Source: JAMZMI01 sp039944535 | GTDB lineage: Bacteria; Bacteroidota; Bacteroidia; Cytophagales; Cyclobacteriaceae | Assembly: GCA_039944535.1 (NCBI GenBank) | Contig: JBDUYP010000001.1 | Location: 372,001-436,000, forward strand | Direction of reading: 5' to 3' | DNA: 64,000 bases | In this document: piece after piece, positions 19,543-27,682 of the stretch | Layout: each line of letters begins with the position of its first letter | How positions within the stretch are numbered: position 1 is the stretch's first letter | Notes under the pieces: generated by a model | The model's database searches: none | What the model was told of the DNA's origin: nothing | The model's input: only the letters and a program-made list of their open reading frames with translations | Translations under genes and position numbers: made by a program

Positions 19543-20619
19543 CTATAGTTTCACTATTCTGACATTTGTGGTTTTTTCTCCAGTTTTGGTTCTTATAAGA
19601 AAGGCTCCACATTCATTTGCCAATGCTTGATTAGTCTTTTTTTCGGCATCATCCATGCTTACGTCATATAGCTCTAAAAGGTGCTTCCCAGAACTATCTG
19701 TGATTTGAAAATATGTGACATCTGATCCATTGATAGAGATATGTCCATGTGTTGGGTTAGGGTAAACGATGAGTTGATTTCCCGAATCATCAAAGAAAAT
19801 CGCTTTCGTTTCGAATAATTCATATTTTCCATCAAAGTCTATTTGCTTAAGTCTGTAATACGCACTTTCAGTGAGGTTGGTGTCTAAGTAGATGTATTCC
19901 TGAGCATCCGTTGTTGTTCCAAAGCCAGTTACTGCCCCTATTCTTTGGAATGATGGTTCTGAGAACGCACGCTTTTGGATTTCAAAATGGCTATTGTTGG
20001 ACTCTTCACCGGTGGCCCAGGAGACAAGAGCCCCATCACTTGTTTCGGAGATGTGAAAGTCTAATAATTTAATAGGAAGTGATGCACATCCACCGCCGCA
20101 GCAACCCAGCGCTTCACACCCTTCATCTCCGGAAGGTACATTCAGCGTGCCACCAAGAGTGGCGTCATAACTATTAAATTGCATGGTAGCGTCTATGCCT
20201 ACTGTGGTTGTGGATAGTAGGTGGTTGTAATAAGTTCCTGTTATATCTGTGGTGCCGCTTACAGATGTGGTTCCTGCTATCCCCAGCAGCCCATTGTAAT
20301 AGTTTCCATTTACATAAAGTGTTCCTGATTCGGAGATGGTAACTGAAGCTGTAATAGTAGCCACAGTCAAATCTCCATATACTTCTACTCTTCCATCTAT
20401 GACCAGGTCGTCATAAATGGTGTAGTCGTCGTTGATAATGAGTGTTGACGTCTCAGGTATGGTAAGTGTGGCGGAAGCAAGAAACCCCTGGGTCTCCGGA
20501 CCAGAATAGGTACAGGTTGTCCCCAATGGGAGGGTGGTGGCACTGTTGATGTCCCCCGGACATTGACCATGCAGGTGAAAAGAAATAAGTACGAAGCTCC
20601 AGACGACAAAAAACTTCAT
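19543..20619 (-). CDS. T9SS type A sorting-domain surface protein (paralogue 2)
   Basis: A 358-residue paralogue of the neighbouring gene with the same layout: signal peptide (MKFFVVWSFVLISFHLHGQC), repeated beta units built around Thr/Ile (TLIINDDYTIYDDLVIDGRVEVYGDL), the cysteine motif CEALGCCGGGC, the linker LPIKLLDFHISETSDGALVSW, and a C-terminal sorting domain (VYPNPTHGHISINGS). The start at 20619 is preferred because it places a clean signal peptide at the N-terminus; the upstream in-frame ATG at 20685 would add 22 unrelated residues. Tandem duplication is evident. The function of the beta-repeat region is unknown; adhesion or surface-layer roles are possible. Confidence 0.83.
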   Translation of the reverse strand: MKFFVVWSFVLISFHLHGQCPGDINSATTLPLGTTCTYSGPETQGFLASATLTIPETSTLIINDDYTIYDDLVIDGRVEVYGDLTVATITASVTISESGTLYVNGNYYNGLLGIAGTTSVSGTTDITGTYYNHLLSTTTVGIDATMQFNSYDATLGGTLNVPSGDEGCEALGCCGGGCASLPIKLLDFHISETSDGALVSWATGEESNNSHFEIQKRAFSEPSFQRIGAVTGFGTTTDAQEYIYLDTNLTESAYYRLKQIDFDGKYELFETKAIFFDDSGNQLIVYPNPTHGHISINGSDVTYFQITDSSGKHLLELYDVSMDDAEKKTNQALANECGAFLIRTKTGEKTTNVRIVKL

Positions 20620-20819
20620 TTCGAGGGGGTTTATGCCAAGTAATGTACCTGCAGCCTGGCGAGAGATAAAACTACGTTGAGTCAATCAGCGGAAGTGCGT
20701 TTGAACGGGGATTTTTGTGTTATGAAAGAATTATATGAATCTTATTTCCTTCCGGCCATTGCTTATGCTCAGTGGCTAAGGTGATTCAATCAATGGTATT
20801 TATTGAAACTGCTAAGCCT

Positions 20820-21845
20820 TTAAAAAAGGCTTCCCATTTCTTGCGGAGGAATCTTGCCGAGGTGTTGGTAGGCTAGCTCAGTGGCTTGTCTTCCTCTGGC
20901 CGTTCTTTTTATATACCCTTCCATAATTAGAAATGGCTCATATACTTCCTCGATGGTTTCTGACTCTTCACCACACGCAGTGGCTATGGTGCTGAGACCT
21001 ACTGGCCCACCCTTGAATTTTTCGATGATGGTAGACAAGATCCTGTTGTCCATTTCATCCAGGCCATTATCATCTACGTCGAGCGCTTTCAGGGCTATTT
21101 TGGCAATTTCCAGCGTGATAGACCCATCGCCTTTGATCTGCGCAAAATCTCTGGTTCTTCTAAGGAGGTTATTGGCTATTCTGGGGGTGCCACGGCTTCT
21201 CCTGGCTATTTCGTACGCTGCTTCCTCATCGATGGGCGAATTCAAAATATCTGCTGACCGCCCGACTATGTCGGTCAGTAGTTTGGCATCATAATATTCC
21301 AATCTTGAGTTGATCCCAAAGCGTGCTCTGAGCGGAGCAGTGAGCAGACCGGATCGTGTGGTTGCACCAATCAATGTGAATGGGTTCAGCCCAATCTGTA
21401 CTGTGCGGGCATTTGGCCCACTGTCCAGCATGATGTCGATTTTATAATCTTCCATCGCTGAGTAGAGGTATTCTTCTACCACGGGGCTGAGCCTATGGAT
21501 TTCATCTATAAAAAGCACATCATGCTCTTCCAGATTGGTGAGTAGCCCGGCCAGTTCGCTTGCTTTATCTAAAACAGGGCCGGAAGAAATCTTTATTCCT
21601 GATCCCAACTCATTTGCTATGATATTAGAAAGGGTTGTTTTGCCTAAGCCGGGAGGTCCATGTAACAGTACGTGATCCAAAGGTTCGGACCGCATTTTGG
21701 CAGCTTCTACAAATATTTTGAGATTCTCAACCACCTTATTTTGTCCGGCAAAATCATCGAAACTGAGCGGCCTCAGTGCACGCTCAATGTCCTTTTCGGC
21801 CGAGTCCATCTCATCATCATCTCCTCGTAGGTAGTCTTCTCTCAT
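20820..21845 (-). CDS. ruvB: Holliday junction branch migration helicase RuvB
   Basis: RuvB is the hexameric AAA+ motor that drives RuvA-bound Holliday junctions during recombinational repair. The 341 residues show Walker A HGPPGLGKTTL (63-71), Walker B LFIDEIHRLS (111-120), sensor-1 region IGATTRSGLLTAPLRARFG, and the C-terminal winged helix (GGPVGLSTIATACGEESETIEEVYEPFL). Length is normal. An 8-bp hairpin (20814-20832, AAGCCTTT/AAAGGCTT) overlaps the stop codon and may stabilise the transcript end. The gene is a reliable core marker in this region. Confidence 0.97.
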   Translation of the reverse strand: MREDYLRGDDDEMDSAEKDIERALRPLSFDDFAGQNKVVENLKIFVEAAKMRSEPLDHVLLHGPPGLGKTTLSNIIANELGSGIKISSGPVLDKASELAGLLTNLEEHDVLFIDEIHRLSPVVEEYLYSAMEDYKIDIMLDSGPNARTVQIGLNPFTLIGATTRSGLLTAPLRARFGINSRLEYYDAKLLTDIVGRSADILNSPIDEEAAYEIARRSRGTPRIANNLLRRTRDFAQIKGDGSITLEIAKIALKALDVDDNGLDEMDNRILSTIIEKFKGGPVGLSTIATACGEESETIEEVYEPFLIMEGYIKRTARGRQATELAYQHLGKIPPQEMGSLF

Positions 21846-21975
21846 TGGATTAGTTCAGACAGTAAGTTGTGGTTTATCCTCAAATATTCACTGATGGTCG
21901 TAAAGTTATGGAAGTTTTATTGACACTAAAGTCGTTGCAACTGTTTTCGGTTTTAATATTGCGTAAAATTCGGTT

Positions 21976-23013
21976 TTGGATAAACGCAAGCTTTTTTTTA
22001 GATCGATTGTGGCGATCGTTGTAATCGGGGCACTTTACAGGTATTTTTCCTCTCGCCCGTCAGAGTATCTCACGCATATTACGGGCCAGACCATGGGCAC
22101 GATCACCTACAATGTGAAATACATTGAGGAGGGTAGGCCTGTGGGTAAGGCAGAGATTGATTCTGTTTTGGTAGCTTTTAATCAATCCCTCTCCACTTAC
22201 ATACCGGATTCAGAAATCTCGATATTAAACCAGTCGGGAGAGCTAATTAGCCCTTCACGGCTTTTCACGGATGTGATGCAAGAAAGCTATAGAATCTACG
22301 AGATCACATCAGGGGCATATGATCCCACGGTGGGCACTTTGGTCAATGTATGGGGGTTTGGGCCTGACAAATCGAGGTTGGTTCCGGATACAGCTCTGGT
22401 TGATTCGTTGAGGCAATATGTTGGCCTGAACAAGGTAAAAAAGAAAAGTTCTGGTTTAAGCATGGATACGCTCATGTATCTTGATTTTAGTGCTATTGCG
22501 AAGGGTTATGCCGTAGATCTTATATCGGATTTGCTGTTGGAGTACGGGGTGACTAATCATATGGTGGAGATAGGTGGAGAAGTTAGTACACATGGGGTCA
22601 ATGATCAGGGCAAAACATGGACCATAGGCATAGAAGATCCGTTAGTAGAAAGAGAGGAGCAAAGACTGCTAGGGATTGTTCGACTAAAAAACAAAGCCAT
22701 GGCCACTTCTGGTAATTATAGGAGTTATTACAAGGTTGGGGATCGAATCATCGCTCATACCATAGACCCACGCACAGGGTATAATACATCGCACAACCTA
22801 TTGAGTGCGTCAGTCTTTTCAAATAGCTGTATGACTGCAGATGCGCTGGCCACTGCCTTTATGGTGCTGGGTTTAGAGGAATCAAAAGGAGTTATTGAAA
22901 GCACTGAAGTGGAAGCTTTTTTGATATTTCAAAAAGAAGATGGTAGTCTTGCCAGCTATGTGTCGGATGGGTTGAAGCCCTATATTGATCTGGACAAAAC
23001 ACAAAATCAATGA
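21976..23013 (+). CDS. apbE: FAD:protein FMN transferase ApbE
   Basis: ApbE covalently attaches FMN to threonine residues of target flavoproteins such as NqrB/NqrC or RnfG/RnfD, acting at the periplasmic face. The 345-residue protein starts with a membrane anchor (KLFFRSIVAIVVIGALY), followed by TMGTITYNVKY, the FSAIAKGYAVDLI metal/FAD region, VEIGGEVSTHG, and ATSGNYRSYY, all typical of ApbE. The only possible start in this frame is TTG at 21976, since an in-frame TAA lies 12 nt upstream. It overlaps the next gene by four bases, opening a three-gene unit with a methyltransferase and a ZIP transporter. Confidence 0.92.
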   Translation: MDKRKLFFRSIVAIVVIGALYRYFSSRPSEYLTHITGQTMGTITYNVKYIEEGRPVGKAEIDSVLVAFNQSLSTYIPDSEISILNQSGELISPSRLFTDVMQESYRIYEITSGAYDPTVGTLVNVWGFGPDKSRLVPDTALVDSLRQYVGLNKVKKKSSGLSMDTLMYLDFSAIAKGYAVDLISDLLLEYGVTNHMVEIGGEVSTHGVNDQGKTWTIGIEDPLVEREEQRLLGIVRLKNKAMATSGNYRSYYKVGDRIIAHTIDPRTGYNTSHNLLSASVFSNSCMTADALATAFMVLGLEESKGVIESTEVEAFLIFQKEDGSLASYVSDGLKPYIDLDKTQNQ

Positions 23014-23741
23014 ACAAGCGAGAATGGTTCGGTGAGTGGTTTGATAGCCCGTATTATTACGTGCTGTACAAGACGCGCAATGAGAAGGAGGCTCAATTAT
23101 TTATGAATACTCTGCTCAAGAAAATTAAGCCGGATGAGAACTTCCGGTTTTTGGATGTGGCTTGTGGAAGAGGCAGACATTCCATCTACCTAAATTCTAT
23201 TGGGTATGATGTGACGGGTATCGACTTGTCTCAGCAGAATATAGATATTGCCAATAAAAGTTCCAATGCCACTCTGCGGTTCGCAAAGCACGATATGCGA
23301 GAAGTTTACCGGGAAGGGACATTCGATTTTGCTTTCAACCTGTTTACCAGTTTCGGATATTTTGATAGCAAAGAGGAAGACCAAAAAGCCATTACCGCCA
23401 TCGCTCAGGAACTGAAACCGGGCGGTTATTTTTTGATCGACTTCCTCAACCCATATGCCGTGATCAACGATTTGGTGGAAGCTGAGACTAAAATAATTGA
23501 GCAGGTAAAGTTTAATATCTCCAGAAAGTATGATGGCGAATTTATTTTGAAAGACGTTGTTATTAATGACCGTGGCGAGCTCCAGTATTTTCAGGAAAAG
23601 GTGAGGGCTATAACTAAGGCTGATTTCCTTCAATATTTTGAAAATTCTGGTTTGAAAGTTAAGGCTACATTTGGAGACTATTCATTGAATAAATACAAAA
23701 AAGAGAAATCTGAGAGGTTGATTTTCTTGACACAACTATGA
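23010..23741 (+). CDS. class I SAM-dependent methyltransferase
   Basis: A 243-residue Rossmann-fold methyltransferase. Motif I is FRFLDVACGRGRHSIYL near residues 45-61, followed by the acidic ribose-binding loop GYDVTGIDLS and motif IV-like FDFAFNLFTSFGYF. The architecture matches a Methyltransf_25-type enzyme with a C-terminal beta cap; substrate unknown. It starts within the apbE stop (4-nt overlap) and its own stop overlaps the ZIP transporter start by 4 nt, so the three are translated from one message. Confidence 0.85.
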   Translation: MNKREWFGEWFDSPYYYVLYKTRNEKEAQLFMNTLLKKIKPDENFRFLDVACGRGRHSIYLNSIGYDVTGIDLSQQNIDIANKSSNATLRFAKHDMREVYREGTFDFAFNLFTSFGYFDSKEEDQKAITAIAQELKPGGYFLIDFLNPYAVINDLVEAETKIIEQVKFNISRKYDGEFILKDVVINDRGELQYFQEKVRAITKADFLQYFENSGLKVKATFGDYSLNKYKKEKSERLIFLTQL

Positions 23742-24460
23742 CTTTGGTAATTTCTATTCTCATCATCAGTACCCTTGCCGGTGGCCTGCTCTCTAACTCC
23801 ATTGACTTCAAGCCCGAAACCATTCGTTACCCCCTCATATTTGCGGGTTCATTCCTTTTTTCGATTACGCTGATTCATATTTTGCCAGAGGTTTACTCGT
23901 CTGGTATGAATCCTATGCGCATTGGCCTTTTCGTGCTGATAGGATTCTTTCTGCAACAATTCCTGGAGCATTTTTCTTCGGGTATTGAACACGGACATTT
24001 TCACAAAGGGCATGAGTTTTCAGGCGCTACAAAATGGTCGATGGTCGTGGCGCTGATCGTGCATTCGCTTTTAGAAGGAGCGCTCCTGACACATGACTCG
24101 CCTTTTCATGAAAAGCACGAATCGTATTCACTGCTTGCGGGTATTCTGCTGCATAAAGTGCCGGCGGCATTTGCCTTGATGACGACCCTCAAGTCTGAGT
24201 CCAGGTTTACCTTTTCTCAGTGGGCGATCCTGATAGTTTTTAGTGTGGCATCTCCACTGGGTTTATTGTTAAGTGGATATATACTTGACCTCTCTCATGA
24301 GGCTTTGGTGATTCTTTTTGCCATCGTGTCCGGTAGTTTTCTTCATATTTCCACCACCATTTTTGTCGAGTCCAGTCCTAATCATAGCTTTGGCCTACGC
24401 AAAATTTTCGTGAGCCTTTTGGGCGCATCTATTGCGATTTTATCAGAATTTGTATTCTAA
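23738..24460 (+). CDS. ZIP family divalent metal transporter
   Basis: A 240-residue inner-membrane protein with eight predicted TM helices and the ZIP signature residues: HILPE in TM2, VHSLLEGALL in TM4 and LHKVPAAFALM in TM5, which form the binuclear metal site. A His-rich cytoplasmic loop (HGHFHKGHEF) between TM3 and TM4 is typical for Zn/Fe/Mn binding. It should import zinc or another divalent metal down its gradient. It is the last gene of the apbE operon with a 4-nt overlap to the methyltransferase. Confidence 0.88.
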   Translation: MTLVISILIISTLAGGLLSNSIDFKPETIRYPLIFAGSFLFSITLIHILPEVYSSGMNPMRIGLFVLIGFFLQQFLEHFSSGIEHGHFHKGHEFSGATKWSMVVALIVHSLLEGALLTHDSPFHEKHESYSLLAGILLHKVPAAFALMTTLKSESRFTFSQWAILIVFSVASPLGLLLSGYILDLSHEALVILFAIVSGSFLHISTTIFVESSPNHSFGLRKIFVSLLGASIAILSEFVF

Positions 24461-24502
24461 TATCAAGCTTGATCAATTGCATCTGCTTTGTTTGGGGAAA
24501 TT

Positions 24503-24532
24503 TTTGACATTTCTGTAAATAAACTATCTTGC
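24503..24532 (+). promoter_or_regulatory. candidate Bacteroidota-type promoter for the DUF4212/symporter pair
   Basis: TTTG at 24503-24506 and TATCTTGC at 24525-24532 are separated by 18 nt. They match the Bacteroidota primary sigma pattern (-33 TTTG, -7 TAnnTTTG) except in the last bases of the -7 box. Transcription would start about 20 nt before the ATG at 24558. Confidence 0.5.
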
Positions 24533-24557
24533 TCAGAACATTGTAAAATATACACAC

Positions 24558-24815
24558 ATGTCAGATAAAAGCATGAAGGCTTATTGGAGCCGAAACCTCA
24601 AGTATCTCTTAATTCTGCTTTCCATATGGTTTGCAGTTTCTTATGGCGCAGGAATTCTCTTCGTAGATCAGTTAAATCAAATCAGAATAGGTGGCTTTAA
24701 GCTCGGGTTTTGGTTTGCTCAGCAAGGATCTATCTACGTTTTTGTGGTGCTGATATACGTGTATGTCCGCTTGATGAACAAGCTGGACAAGGAGTTTGAT
24801 GTGGACGAAAAATAA
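24558..24815 (+). CDS. DUF4212 small symporter subunit
   Basis: An 85-residue membrane protein with two TM segments (YLLILLSIWFAVSYGAGILF and FWFAQQGSIYVFVVLIYVYV) and the conserved core GFKLGFWFAQQGS of the DUF4212 family. These proteins are nearly always encoded just before a VC_2705-type sodium/solute symporter, as here (10 nt apart), and are regarded as its small subunit. The C-terminal YVRLMNKLDKEF is typical. The transport substrate is probably acetate or another short carboxylate, given the neighbouring genes. Confidence 0.9.
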   Translation: MSDKSMKAYWSRNLKYLLILLSIWFAVSYGAGILFVDQLNQIRIGGFKLGFWFAQQGSIYVFVVLIYVYVRLMNKLDKEFDVDEK

Positions 24816-24825
24816 GAGATAGACA

Positions 24826-26511
24826 ATGGACGTACAAATTTGGACTTTTGGAATAGTAGGCTTCACGTTTGCGCTCTACATAGGGATTGCAATTTGGTCA
24901 ACAGCCTCATCAACTAAAGATTTTTATGTAGCCGGAGGTGGAGTTTCGCCGCTTGCCAATGGAATGGCCACCGCAGCTGACTGGATGTCAGCGGCATCAT
25001 TTATTTCTATGGCCGGACTCATCTCCTTTATGGGATATGATGGAGCCGTTTATCTTATGGGCTGGACTGGCGGTTATGTGCTTTTGGCGCTGCTACTAGC
25101 ACCTTATCTTAGAAAATTCGGGAAGTTTACCGTACCGGATTTTATCGGCGACAGGTATTACTCAAATGTGGCAAGAACAGTGGCGGTTATCTGTGCTATT
25201 ATTGTTTCCTTCACTTACGTGGCGGGGCAAATGCGTGGAGTAGGAGTGGTCTTTGCAAGATTTCTCGAAGTGCCAGTCGAGACGGGCGTTTATATTGGTA
25301 TGCTCATCGTTTTGTTTTACGCTACCCTTGGCGGAATGAAAGGCGTGACCTACACGCAGGTGGCACAATATTGCATTTTGATTTTTGCCTTCATGGTGCC
25401 AGCCATTTTCATCTCATTTCAGCTGACAGGCAATGTGATTCCTCAATTAGGTTTTGGTGGTACTCTGTCGGACGGCACCTTCCTTTTAGATAAACTTGAT
25501 GGGCTCCATAAAGAGCTGGGGTTTGCTGCTTATACCGAAGGCTCCAAACCGATGATTGACGTGTTTTGCATCACACTGGCGCTGATGGTCGGTACAGCTG
25601 GTTTGCCACACGTTATTGTTAGATTCTTTACAGTCAAAAATGTCCGTGATGCCCGTAAGTCTGCAGGTTGGGCGCTCTTGCTCATCGCCATTCTTTACAC
25701 CACAGCACCGGCCATTTCCACTTTTGCCAGAACCAACTTGATTCAAACCGTCTCTGGGAAGGAATATTCAAGTATGCCGGAATGGTTTACCAATTGGGAA
25801 AGAACAGGATTGATCCAGTTTGAGGATAAAAATGCTGATGGTAATATCCAATATGTGGCAGATGCGGAGAAAAACGAACTGACAATCGATAGGGATATTA
25901 TGGTGTTGGCCAATCCTGAAATCGCCAATTTGCCAAACTGGGTAATTGCCCTAGTTGCTGCCGGAGGTTTAGCCGCGGCGCTTTCTACAGCTGCTGGTCT
26001 GCTTTTGGTGATCTCTGCCAGCGTATCTCATGACTTGATCAAAAAGCAGATCAAACCAAATATTTCTGAAAAAGGCGAACTTGTTTGGGCCAGAATAGGC
26101 TCTGTGATTGCTGTGATCGTAGCGGGTTACTTCGGTATCAATCCTCCGGGGTTTGTGGCGGCAGTGGTGGCATTGGCGTTCGGACTGGCGGCAGCTTCAT
26201 TTTTCCCAGCCATTATACTTGGAATTTTTGATAAGCGGATGAATAAAGAAGGAGCGATAGCCGGCATGGTTGTCGGTATTCTCCTTATGCTATTTTATAT
26301 GATGAAATATAAATTGGATTTGTTCGGAGGAGGAACACAAGAAGACTGGTGGTTTGGTATTTCGCCTGAAGGTTTCGGTAGTGTAGCGATGGTGGTCAAC
26401 TTTGTGATTTCTTTTGCGATTTCCAGGTTTTATCCGGCACCTCCCGAAGATGTTCAGGAAATGGTCGAAAACATCCGCTTCCCACGTGGGGCAGGAGGAG
26501 CCACTCACTAA
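24826..26511 (+). CDS. sodium:solute symporter, VC_2705/ActP-like
   Basis: A 561-residue member of the SSS family of the VC_2705 subfamily, with about 13 TM helices. Characteristic segments include DFYVAGGGVSPLANGMATAADWMSAASF near the N-terminus, the Na-site region GLPHVIVRFFTV, and AALSTAAGLLLVISASVSHDL. A hydrophilic insert near residues 305-365 (EDKNADGNIQYVADAEKN) resembles a periplasmic loop found in this subfamily. It pairs with DUF4212 immediately upstream. The nearby aldehyde dehydrogenase and acetyl-CoA synthetase suggest uptake of acetate or a related carboxylate; this is inference from context. Confidence 0.9.
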   Translation: MDVQIWTFGIVGFTFALYIGIAIWSTASSTKDFYVAGGGVSPLANGMATAADWMSAASFISMAGLISFMGYDGAVYLMGWTGGYVLLALLLAPYLRKFGKFTVPDFIGDRYYSNVARTVAVICAIIVSFTYVAGQMRGVGVVFARFLEVPVETGVYIGMLIVLFYATLGGMKGVTYTQVAQYCILIFAFMVPAIFISFQLTGNVIPQLGFGGTLSDGTFLLDKLDGLHKELGFAAYTEGSKPMIDVFCITLALMVGTAGLPHVIVRFFTVKNVRDARKSAGWALLLIAILYTTAPAISTFARTNLIQTVSGKEYSSMPEWFTNWERTGLIQFEDKNADGNIQYVADAEKNELTIDRDIMVLANPEIANLPNWVIALVAAGGLAAALSTAAGLLLVISASVSHDLIKKQIKPNISEKGELVWARIGSVIAVIVAGYFGINPPGFVAAVVALAFGLAAASFFPAIILGIFDKRMNKEGAIAGMVVGILLMLFYMMKYKLDLFGGGTQEDWWFGISPEGFGSVAMVVNFVISFAISRFYPAPPEDVQEMVENIRFPRGAGGATH

Positions 26512-26535
26512 GTCAAATAAGATTTTATTAATTGG

Positions 26536-26561
26536 AGAGGAGCATCAACTGACGCTCCTCT
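26536..26561. terminator. bidirectional terminator between symporter and AraC gene
   Basis: An 8-bp stem (AGAGGAGC at 26536-26543 with GCTCCTCT at 26554-26561) is followed by a run of T on the plus strand, giving a good rho-independent terminator for the symporter operon. The convergent AraC-family gene ends at 26545, so its stop codon sits in the loop and the same hairpin lies across its 3' end. Confidence 0.8.
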
Positions 26562-27486
26562 TTTTTTGTGCTACTTGCCAGGCCTTTGGAGTGAGCCCTG
26601 TTTCTTGTTTGAATAGACGAATGAAATGAGATAGATTCTCAAACCCACTGGAAAAACAAGCTTTGGTGATATTTACAGACGGGTTTTTCAATTCGTTTTG
26701 AGCCAGTTTGATGCGCTCCTTGATAATGTATTGAGAAGGGGTGTCTCCTATCGTCTCCTTAAATTTCTTAAAGAAACTGGCCCTGCTCATGCAGGCCATA
26801 TTGGCTAGTTTGTCCAGATCTATTTTAGCCCTCAGATTTTTTTTGATATAGAGAATCGTAGCAGCCAATGCATTATTCGATGATAGCGTCGTGTATTTCG
26901 ATTCAAACAAAACCCTGGCTTGGGTTTGCATCAGCCTCACGAGCATCTCCTGTAGGGTGAGCTCTACCATTACATCTTTTACCTTGCCTTGCTCACTTTT
27001 GGTGATGCGCAGAATTCTGTTGATTGTGTCGGCAAGCTCAAGGTTGTTTGTAAGGTGAAATAAAGAATGGTCTATGTTCCAATCGCCCCAGCTATCAGCT
27101 TTAGGGAAATACTCGTTTAGGTTTTCTATCGTCTTCTGTATGGCATCATCTGCGATAGTCAAGGCAATACATTGAGTTGGGGCGTTTTTTTCAGCTTCAG
27201 GAAAATCGATGTTCATCAATTCGCCAGGAGGCAGAATCACAGACTCACCAGGCAGATAGTCAAATGAAGGTGAAGGTCTTTCAGGAAGGTTCATCACCTT
27301 TTTTCCCCTGAGCATGCTCGTGAGTACGAAGTGATCAAAAACGAGATTTACATTCTCAACTGTCCGGTGAGTCTCGAACATATTTAACTCGCAAGTCTCG
27401 TATGAATACGCCGTTCTATTCTCCACGAGGGTGAACAGGTTTCTTTCATTGTTTACGGGAAATTGATCCAATAAGAACTTCCTCAT
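26545..27486 (-). CDS. AraC family transcriptional regulator
   Basis: A 313-residue regulator with an N-terminal ligand/cupin-like domain (about 1-190; PGESVILPPGELMNIDFPEAEKNAPTQCIALTI) and a C-terminal AraC/XylS DNA-binding domain (about 210-308) with two helix-turn-helices: DLDKLANMACMSRASFFKKFKETIGDTPSQYI and NITKACFSSGFENLSHFIRLFKQETGLTPKAW. It is divergent from the aldehyde dehydrogenase gene across a 196-nt gap holding a perfect 8+8 bp palindrome, so it probably senses an aldehyde or alcohol and activates that operon. AraC-type activators beside aldehyde dehydrogenase/DUF779 genes are a recurrent arrangement. Confidence 0.88.
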   Translation of the reverse strand: MRKFLLDQFPVNNERNLFTLVENRTAYSYETCELNMFETHRTVENVNLVFDHFVLTSMLRGKKVMNLPERPSPSFDYLPGESVILPPGELMNIDFPEAEKNAPTQCIALTIADDAIQKTIENLNEYFPKADSWGDWNIDHSLFHLTNNLELADTINRILRITKSEQGKVKDVMVELTLQEMLVRLMQTQARVLFESKYTTLSSNNALAATILYIKKNLRAKIDLDKLANMACMSRASFFKKFKETIGDTPSQYIIKERIKLAQNELKNPSVNITKACFSSGFENLSHFIRLFKQETGLTPKAWQVAQKKRSVS

Positions 27487-27538
27487 CTCTGTCAGGCCAT
27501 TAAAACTGTTTCAACACAATTCCTTCAATTTGATAATT

Positions 27539-27557
27539 TAATGATTTATAATCATTA
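27539..27557. promoter_or_regulatory. candidate operator between AraC gene and aldehyde dehydrogenase
   Basis: TAATGATTTATAATCATTA is a perfect inverted repeat (8-bp arms, 3-bp centre) 53 nt upstream of the AraC start and 126 nt upstream of the aldehyde dehydrogenase start. Its position between divergent genes suggests a regulator-binding site controlling both. Confidence 0.45.
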
Positions 27558-27682
27558 TGAACATGCTGTATTTTCAAATTTTTAACAAATAGACTGACAG
27601 TATATGTATTTGGACTGAGAGAAAAGTTTCCGGGAATTTTTAATGGCAGTTTTAAAAAATTGAATTTAAACTGAGAAAATTT

